DNA of 54,019 bases from an archaeon (GTDB lineage Archaea > Thermoproteota > Nitrososphaeria > Nitrososphaerales > Nitrosopumilaceae). How positions within the stretch are numbered: position 1 is the first letter of the stretch; each line of letters starts with the position of its first letter. Position numbers and translations under genes: made by a program. The stretch lies in contig JAJRWR010000009.1 in the NCBI GenBank assembly GCA_024276695.1, positions 1-54,019 of the forward strand, written 5' to 3'. Under the pieces are notes generated by a model that did no database searches, was not told the origin of the DNA, and worked only from the letters and a program-made list of their open reading frames with translations. This document shows positions 48,692 to 54,019 of the stretch, one piece after another.

Positions 48692-50416
48692 CTATTTTGA
48701 ACGAACCTTGTCTTGAATCTGGGCAAGTATGAGTTCTGCCTTGTCTTTATTCTCATAGTTCTCTTTAGACTCATCCATGATTTCATCAATCTCATAGCTC
48801 TTGTCCACAAGAACATTAGCAACATGATCATCCAGAGTTCCATTTCCAATCAAATAATATGCAAATACAGTATTTTTCTGACCAATTCTATGAAGTCTAT
48901 CCTCAGCTTGTCTGTGAATTGCCGGACTCCAATCTAATTCTGCAAAAATGACATATTTTGCTCTAGTCAAATTGATACCAACATTTCCAGCACGAATACC
49001 AGCAATCATTAATTTTGATTCACCTCTTTGAAATTTGTCTATTTCATTCTGACGTGTTGAATCAGACTGTCCACCAATAATGGAAACAGGAGAAAATTCT
49101 TGAAGACTGTCATGAAGTAATTTATGAATTACCTTATGATGACAAAATACAACTACACTTTCTTCAATTTCCATAATATTTTTAACAAAATTAATCACAT
49201 GGGGAAGTTTTGCAATACCTGCAATTTGTCTTTCACTTTGAATAGCTCTATGATATGATGCAGATTTTGAAAATTCTGTTTCAGCATCCTTTTGTTCTGT
49301 CTCAACCTTCTTCCAAATTTTATCCAACTCTTCAAGATAGTAATCAGTATCAGCTGCAATAACTTCTTTGTAACGAACTTTATCTTTGAGTTCTTTTAGC
49401 ACATCAGCCTTTTTCCTTCTAAGCATTACATGTTTTTGCAATTCATTTCTGAGAGATGCACGTTTGTTTTCCAAAACAATAGCTTTTCCTTTGTCATTGA
49501 CGTAGCAAAAATACTCACAAAATTCTTTAAAGCTTCCAAGTAATCCGGGTTTTATGATATCTATGATTGGCCATATTTCAGAACCACGATTGTAAATTGG
49601 AGTTCCAGATAATCCAATCCTATACAAAATAGTCGAAAGTGCTGCTAATTTTTTTACTGCTTTGTATTTTTGAGTTGTTTTTGACCTCAAATTATGTACC
49701 TCATCACATACAATGGTTTTAAGACCTACTTTTGATAAATCATCATTTCTTTTGAAGAGTAATTCATAATTAATTATGTAAATGTCAGTTTTAGGAAGTT
49801 CTTTAGATTTTCCAGTTCTAATAATTGTCACACTCGGAGATTCAGATTCAAGTATTCTTCCATTCCTACTTTTCTTTTTTAGGAATTTTGCAATTTCTCG
49901 TTCCCAATTATTCAGTGTAACTAGTGGGGCAACAACAAGAATTGGAAATGTTTGTTTTTCTGTTGCAGCATAAGATAATGTTTGCACAGTTTTTCCAAGA
50001 CCCATTTCATCAGCAAGCAGAGCATTACCTGAAGATTTCATCAAAAAATCCAATCCTTCTTTTTGGAAATTAAGTAGTTTACCTCGGAATTGCTCTCCGG
50101 CTTTTGCTCGTTTTAGTTTTAATTTGACTGGAGGCAAAACAGGTTTGGGAGCATATGTTTTTACGATTTTTCTTTGCCAGACAGTTTTGGATAAGATTTC
50201 AAGAGGGTATCTATCCATGATTAATTTCAGTTGTTTTACAGTTTCAGTACTATCCGGAATGATAATTTCATTAATATTTTCCCCATACCAAGCCTCAGAA
50301 ACAAGTCTAGATATCATGCTAACCGCACGATCACCTGTAACTTTCCAGCTCCAGATTTTAGAGTATTTGTCAAGGACATACTCTAGTGTACCAATATTTT
50401 CCATGGATGTTTCCAT
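48692..50416 (-). CDS. SNF2-family helicase
   Basis: 574 residues. Walker A region LLADEMGLGKTVQT (about 133-146), motif II DEVH (238-241) in VCDEVHNLRSK, GLSGTPIYNRGSEIWPIID, and the C-terminal HRIGQKNTVFAYYLI (about 508-522) are SNF2/RapA type. It translocates on double-stranded DNA and remodels protein-DNA complexes. The N-terminal 110 residues have no clear domain. Unusual next to a H1-like protein gene elsewhere in the window; no restriction or phage-defence partner is adjacent. Confidence 0.94.
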   Translation of the reverse strand: METSMENIGTLEYVLDKYSKIWSWKVTGDRAVSMISRLVSEAWYGENINEIIIPDSTETVKQLKLIMDRYPLEILSKTVWQRKIVKTYAPKPVLPPVKLKLKRAKAGEQFRGKLLNFQKEGLDFLMKSSGNALLADEMGLGKTVQTLSYAATEKQTFPILVVAPLVTLNNWEREIAKFLKKKSRNGRILESESPSVTIIRTGKSKELPKTDIYIINYELLFKRNDDLSKVGLKTIVCDEVHNLRSKTTQKYKAVKKLAALSTILYRIGLSGTPIYNRGSEIWPIIDIIKPGLLGSFKEFCEYFCYVNDKGKAIVLENKRASLRNELQKHVMLRRKKADVLKELKDKVRYKEVIAADTDYYLEELDKIWKKVETEQKDAETEFSKSASYHRAIQSERQIAGIAKLPHVINFVKNIMEIEESVVVFCHHKVIHKLLHDSLQEFSPVSIIGGQSDSTRQNEIDKFQRGESKLMIAGIRAGNVGINLTRAKYVIFAELDWSPAIHRQAEDRLHRIGQKNTVFAYYLIGNGTLDDHVANVLVDKSYEIDEIMDESKENYENKDKAELILAQIQDKVRSK

Positions 50417-50590
50417 AATTTGTCGACAGAAAGTTTTTTTGCCTTATGAATCTTCATATTTTTCTCGATCATTAAAAAAGAAATCAAAAATCCACAAGAG
50501 TTAAAATATGATACCGGCTTTATCTTAAGGGGAAATTTTCTACGGAGACCACTAAGATCAAGAAATAAAAAGAAAATTTAAGAACTAAAT

Positions 50591-50725
50591 TTAGTGAGTT
50601 TTCCCAACTTCATGGGATTGGGTATTCTCATCATGGCAATCACAACTACAAAGGTGAGTACTATGATTATTCATACAATCAATGCATTCAAAATGCTTTC
50701 TTGTCTCACATGCTGCACAAATCAT
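50591..50725 (-). CDS. Tiny Cys/His-rich protein
   Basis: 44 residues with seven Cys and five His: MICAACETRKHFECIDCMNN then HSTHLCSCDCHDENTQSHE. Enough ligands for two zinc ions, as in B-box-like or ribbon modules. Unrecognised, but the metal pattern strongly suggests a real protein. The rest of 50417-50778 shows nothing clear. Confidence 0.65.
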   Translation of the reverse strand: MICAACETRKHFECIDCMNNHSTHLCSCDCHDENTQSHEVGKTH

Positions 50726-50778
50726 CTTAATAACACTAAACAATAGAAGAATTTGAATTTTTTCGCCATGCAGGGATC

Positions 50779-51302
50779 TTAATAGTCTAATTCGCTTCGC
50801 TCAAGCAGACCATAAGTCAAGTCTACATATCCTTGTGGATCAAGTTCTTTGGCAAATCCTTTGTCAATGTTAATCAGGTAAATTGAATGAAGATGAGCAT
50901 TTAAGATATCATCGAATTGCATTGGGAAATTTTTGTAATAGCGATCACATAAATCCTTTATTTTTTTGTATATCCTCTTTCTTTCTAGCATTTGGAGGCA
51001 ACAAGAAAATTTTTGGAATTGGCAATATGTCAACCACAGGAGTTGCTAAAGAAAATTTAACAGTGCTGACTATATCTTGCAATCTTGCTCATGATTCTTG
51101 CAGAGAAATAATCTATAGTGTCCATTGCGTGTTCTGGAGGAGTAAAACCAGTTTCAATTTCAATGAGGGTATTACCACCTTTCTTTGCAAAAATATCACA
51201 TACAAGAATATCAGTCATATCTTTTTCAACTTCAACGACATAACCTCTTGAAATTAGAGTACTAGTACAAATTAATTCTAAAATAGAATGATTGATTTTA
51301 AC
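50779..51302 (-). pseudogene. Frameshifted gene of a conserved archaeal protein
   Basis: Three frames together spell one protein: INHSILELICTSTLISRGYV, VEVEKDMTDILVCDIFAKKG, IEIETGFTPPEHAMDTIDYF, then a break after YSQH; VKFSLATPVVDILPIPKIFL, LLPPNARKKEDIQK, then a break; IKDLCDRYYKNFPMQFDDIL, HLHSIYLINIDKGFAKELDP to the end. Both breaks are explained by one extra base each, the second in an A run. The first codon is GTT, so the start is also lost. DILVCDIFA...IEIETG resembles a nuclease-type (PD-(D/E)XK-like) core, though the usual K is absent; that is inference only. The unbroken frame at 50779-50991 is just its tail. Confidence 0.72.
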
Positions 51303-51425
51303 TAGATTTTTTTATACATTCCAATTAATTGTTGTCGAACGCAGTTTAGTTTAGACACATCATTTTCTTTAAGATTTTTTGAGTTTTTCAGTCATCTCAA
51401 AAACATCATTTCTGAATTTTTCCAA
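51302..51425 (-). pseudogene. Small frameshifted gene upstream of the broken gene
   Basis: From TTG at 51425: LEKFRNDVFEMTEKLK then, one frame over, NLKENDVSKLNCVRQQLIG and MYKKI before a TAG that touches the next gene's start. One extra A in an A run explains the shift. The helical, charged peptide looks like a partner coupled to the broken gene. Nothing more is seen in 51426-51589. Confidence 0.4.
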
Positions 51426-51589
51426 ATCCGTGATTTAAGATAAGATGTTCTGATAGTTTAAGAATTAGTAGGGATTGTAAAATTGACAAAGTCTCGAGGA
51501 TTAAAAAACAAAATTACTCAATAAAAATTGAAAAATAGCGAATTTTTATTCATACTTTATCTTAACTGCATAAATCAAAATCATCCAAT

Positions 51590-52483
51590 GTGTATAGAAG
51601 TAAGAGTTTAGTCACAGGATTATTTGCATTTTTGATATTATTTTCATTTATTCCTACATCCCAGGCAGAACTTTGGGAATTTGTTGTAGAAGCAAACGTG
51701 GAAAATGGAGTAGTATATTCTGGAGATACAGTTGTTGTCACAGGAAGAGTGGTAAATCATGCATATGAGCCAACACGTGGAGTAGAAGTTCTCATCAGGG
51801 CAGGTTCAGACACCACTAAAACATTCACAACTCCGGATGGTCATTTTAGAGGGGAATTTACAAATTTTCAAAGAATTCCTGGAACATACATTGTTAATGT
51901 GGTTGCAACGTGGTACGGAATGATAGGACTATCAAGTACAGAATTCCAAGTAAAAGGAGACGCAACATCAGTTTCAGCACTACAACAAAAATTATCCACA
52001 GATGAAGCAATAAACTATCTAAGTGCAAATGAAAGCGATTTTGAAAGAAATCCAATAGGTCAAACTTTATTCAAATATTATCACGGATTACTAAATGAAT
52101 TAATTCAAGAACAAAAAGATGCAAGAGAACCAAATGAAGAACAAATTTTCATTGGAGAACAAAGAGCAATTGCAGAAGCCCTAAGAAATAAGGCTATTGA
52201 AGAATATGGACCAGGCTATGGTACCTATGAAGGATACAATTATGAAGATTATGTTGCAGGTCTAAATCCAGAAATCAAAGACTTGGTAGTACAACAATTA
52301 GAATTCACAAAGAATAATTTTCTAGAAGCACATAGCCTCAAACAAGATATGTTGGCAAATGGTAGCACATATGATGAAGCTATGCAAGCATACTTTGAAA
52401 TGCTTTCAATCCCAAAGGCAACAATTGATGAATTCAATAAAAAATATCTAGAATCCACTGAAGAAAATCAAGCAAATGAATAA
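51590..52483 (+). CDS. Secreted protein with Ig-like/carboxypeptidase-regulatory domain
   Basis: 297 residues from GTG. Signal peptide (KSLVTGLFAFLILFSFIPTS). Residues 28-120 form a beta-sandwich: NGVVYSGDTVVVTGRVVNHA, GVEVLIRAGSDTTKTFTTPD and FQRIPGTYIVNVVATWYG, as in CarboxypepD_reg/MG2-like modules. The rest (about 130-290) is helical and acidic, Glu/Gln/Asn-rich, and ends without a membrane tail. Probably part of the cell surface; no catalytic site visible. Confidence 0.82.
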   Translation: MYRSKSLVTGLFAFLILFSFIPTSQAELWEFVVEANVENGVVYSGDTVVVTGRVVNHAYEPTRGVEVLIRAGSDTTKTFTTPDGHFRGEFTNFQRIPGTYIVNVVATWYGMIGLSSTEFQVKGDATSVSALQQKLSTDEAINYLSANESDFERNPIGQTLFKYYHGLLNELIQEQKDAREPNEEQIFIGEQRAIAEALRNKAIEEYGPGYGTYEGYNYEDYVAGLNPEIKDLVVQQLEFTKNNFLEAHSLKQDMLANGSTYDEAMQAYFEMLSIPKATIDEFNKKYLESTEENQANE

Positions 52484-52533
52484 GAGATAAATTCTACGCG
52501 CGCCTTATATTCAAAATTACATATTAACAAATT

Positions 52534-52699
52534 ATGAAAATAGAATCCCATTACCTTGCCCATCATGTGATGGAAAAATGTATTCTGTTTCTTACGAGTC
52601 ATCATTTTCAATCCTTAAAAAAGAAGATGGCAGGCATGTAAAAAATGTAGTTTTGAGAGAAACTCTGAAGATTTCAAAAAAACCATTTGTTGTGTATGA
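52534..52699 (+). pseudogene. Frameshifted zinc-ribbon protein gene
   Basis: Pieces in two frames join to MK, then NRIPLPCPSCDGKMYSVSYE, SSFSILKKEDGRH, and then CKKCSFERNSEDFKKTICCV. Two CxxC pairs (CPSC, CKKC) make a clear zinc ribbon. One base is missing after ATGAAAA and another just before CKKC. Restored length is about 55 residues. Either a decayed gene or indel errors. The remainder of the gap to 52793 holds no other feature I can support. Confidence 0.6.
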
Positions 52700-52793
52700 C
52701 AGCATCTTTTATTTTTCTAAACAATCAATATGATAGAGTTAATTATTGTGAAAATAAGCAATACGCTTAAGTTAACACAGAATTTAGAAAAAT

Positions 52794-52952
52794 ATGATTC
52801 CAAAAGGAGACATACCGGGCATATGTATAGATTGTGGGGAACACATCATGTATTCTAAAAAATCCATGCAAACTCATACAGAGTTATTGAAAAAACATCG
52901 GTGTCCAAAATGTGGGAATTTTGCATTGAAAACATTGAGTACAGATTTGTAA
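52794..52952 (+). CDS. Tiny zinc-finger protein
   Basis: 52 residues. CIDCGEHIMYSKKSMQTHTE and KHRCPKCGNFALKTL: CxxC, His pair, CxxC, so one or two zinc ions. Related in style to the other mini zinc proteins of the window. AT-rich promoter upstream. Function unknown. Confidence 0.75.
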   Translation: MIPKGDIPGICIDCGEHIMYSKKSMQTHTELLKKHRCPKCGNFALKTLSTDL

Positions 52953-53005
52953 TTATAAATAGAGATTCTAAACAATTTTAATCCACATATTAGAAATAAA
53001 TCAGA

Positions 53006-53341
53006 TTGAAAATATATCACAAACCCGCATGTATTACTTGTAAAAAAACAATCTCAGAAATTGAACGAGATGATACAGATATTGAAAAAAGGGATTTTTT
53101 CAAGGAGCCCTTCTCAGAGGCAGAACTCAAAAAGATTGTAAAAATGACAGGCAATAAACCATCAAAATTACTCAGAAAAAGAGATAAAATGTACAAAAAA
53201 TTAGATTTAGAGAATAAGAAAGAAACAGATACTCAAATTATCAAACTAATGGTAAAACATCCAGAGTTGATTCTACGTCCAATAATTCTAACAAAAAATA
53301 AAGCATTTGTTGGTAAAGTAGATGTAAAAAATTTGAAATAA
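53006..53341 (+). CDS. ArsC/Spx-family protein
   Basis: 111 residues from TTG. MKIYHKPACITCKKTISEIE has the thioredoxin-fold start with a CxxC pair; KRDFFKEPFSEAELKKI, KLLRKRDKMYKKL and PELILRPIILTKNKAFVG follow the ArsC/Spx/YffB order, including the conserved RPI. Members reduce arsenate through thiols or bind RNA polymerase (Spx). With two Cys in CxxC it is closer to Spx/glutaredoxin-like reductases. No ars operon neighbours, so arsenate reduction is not certain. Confidence 0.88.
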   Translation: MKIYHKPACITCKKTISEIERDDTDIEKRDFFKEPFSEAELKKIVKMTGNKPSKLLRKRDKMYKKLDLENKKETDTQIIKLMVKHPELILRPIILTKNKAFVGKVDVKNLK

Positions 53342-53342
53342 A

Positions 53343-53588
53343 TTAATCAGAATTTTTATCCTTGAATATTCTGATTGCTTCTAAATGAGAGCAATTTGCT
53401 TTTAGGCCTTTTCCATGATGGAATTTATAAAAATTTTTGAAACCAGTACATTCACAAGTATCAGATGTTACAAAATAAGATTTTCCAGGATCAGACGAAG
53501 ATTTAATTTGAAATAAATCATCTTCAATTTTCACTACACCACCGCTTTCAACTAGCTTTTTGGCTTTTCGAATAGTATTGGCACTCAT
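53343..53588 (-). CDS. SWIM-type zinc-finger protein
   Basis: 81 residues. CECTGFKNFYKFHHGKGLKA then NCSHLEAI contains the SWIM pattern CxC, about 20 residues, CxH. Preceded by a small beta domain with SYFVTSDT. SWIM fingers bind DNA or proteins in recombination factors and SNF2 helicases; a SNF2 helicase is encoded 3 kb away but the link is inference. Stops one base from the ArsC-like gene. Confidence 0.85.
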   Translation of the reverse strand: MSANTIRKAKKLVESGGVVKIEDDLFQIKSSSDPGKSYFVTSDTCECTGFKNFYKFHHGKGLKANCSHLEAIRIFKDKNSD

Positions 53589-53736
53589 ATAAAATTAAGA
53601 AAATATCAAAGTTTTATCTGTTTTTTTCATATCTTCATAAAATGTTTGTATCATTTGATCGCGTATAGAACATTGACGAGAGACTTGCTTTTCTGCCTTA
53701 GTAAAGCCTAGAATTCGTTTCACTCTCGTCAGATTT

Positions 53737-53901
53737 TTAAATTATATTTTGAACCCTTCCAATTTTTCCAGTATTTAATTCAATTTTGATTCCATAAGGA
53801 TGGTAGTTACTAGAAGTCAAAACTCGTTTAACGTTACTCTCAGTTAAATTTCCTGTCCTCTGATCATGTTTTTGTATACAACTCATCCCAAAACTGATCA
53901 T
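53737..53901 (-). CDS. ywbE: YwbE-like (DUF2196) protein, short
   Basis: 54 residues: MISFGMSCIQKHDQRTGNLT then NVKRVLTSSNYHPYGIKIEL and TGKIGRVQNII. The core QKHDQRTG-L-x-V and HPYGIK is diagnostic of the YwbE family, a small OB-like beta-barrel. It lacks about eight to ten residues at the N-terminus compared with usual members (about 65). An IS-type transposase starts 60 bases away on the other strand, so the upstream part may have been lost. Function unknown. Confidence 0.72.
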   Translation of the reverse strand: MISFGMSCIQKHDQRTGNLTESNVKRVLTSSNYHPYGIKIELNTGKIGRVQNII

Positions 53902-53960
53902 TTAGTGAATAAATCAAGATCAATTAGATCTATGAATGATAACACTGAACTCATTTCATT

Positions 53961-54019
53961 ATGCAATTTCAAGAATTAACAGACAAGCAATGGGATATGA
54001 TACAACAACATGTTCCAAA
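53961..54019 (+). mobile_element. Start of an IS5-type transposase gene, cut by the window edge
   Basis: The ATG at 53961 opens MQFQELTDKQWDMIQQHVP, with LTDKQW typical of the N-terminus of IS5/IS4-family transposase ORF A (DUF4096). Only 19 residues are inside the window. The left inverted repeat should lie within the 59 bases before the ATG, but I could not define it without the right end. Confidence 0.7.

Noticed and set aside
1-54019. CRISPR array or cas genes
   Set aside because: No run of regularly spaced direct repeats and no Cas-like protein anywhere in the window.

Overview
The window looks like a chromosome segment of a marine ammonia-oxidising archaeon (Nitrososphaerota/Thaumarchaeota, Nitrosopumilus-like). 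The evidence is very AT-rich DNA, archaeal gene families (purP, archaeal EF-2, small FGAM synthase PurL with separate PurQ and PurS), a blue-copper protein with a C-terminal PEFG sorting motif, TATA boxes about 25 bases before start codons with little or no leader, and many tiny zinc-ribbon proteins. Genus assignment is inference; no marker such as amoA or 16S rRNA is present.

Layout. 1-4.4 kb: tRNA-Asn(GTT), zinc-ribbon and membrane genes, a micro-operon of four overlapping tiny ORFs in a region full of inverted repeats, a DUF4352 protein, a histone-H1-tail-like protein, and three copies of a 26-28 bp palindrome. 4.5-11.9 kb: an HTH regulator and a minus-strand purine block (purS, purQ, purL, purF, a DUF427 gene, purC). 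12-17.7 kb: tatC-tatA, a SRPBCC protein, ubiX, purP, two ribbon-helix-helix genes, a GC-rich structured RNA candidate and a 102-bp inverted repeat. 17.8-31.6 kb: accessory region with a twice-frameshifted secreted-protein gene, a BFN nuclease-family gene, a CBS-TrkH potassium-transporter fusion, small hypothetical genes, Roadblock-like paralogs, a VOC protein, a frameshifted repeat protein, a blue copper PEFG protein, a winged-helix regulator with its own palindrome, and a phasin-like gene behind an array of operators. 31.8-44.4 kb: EF-2, a SIS-domain protein, mqnD and mqnE (futalosine menaquinone pathway), thiamine-binding protein, TPR genes, an Lrp regulator, a membrane J-protein, an HD/acetyltransferase-like protein and a GlcD-type FAD oxidase. 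44.5-54 kb: secreted proteins, superoxide dismutase, a SNF2 helicase, frameshifted genes, an ArsC-like reductase, a SWIM-finger protein, a short ywbE gene, and the first 59 bases of an IS5-type transposase at the right edge.

How the genes connect. The core is de novo purine synthesis: PurF, PurL/Q/S, PurC and the archaeal PurP. MqnD and MqnE feed menaquinone. Tat, blue copper, SOD and several signal-peptide proteins serve the cell surface. The least ordinary material lies between these genes: recurrent palindromes, two compact structured-RNA candidates, very small genes too short for routine gene callers, and indels clustered in accessory genes while long core genes stay open.
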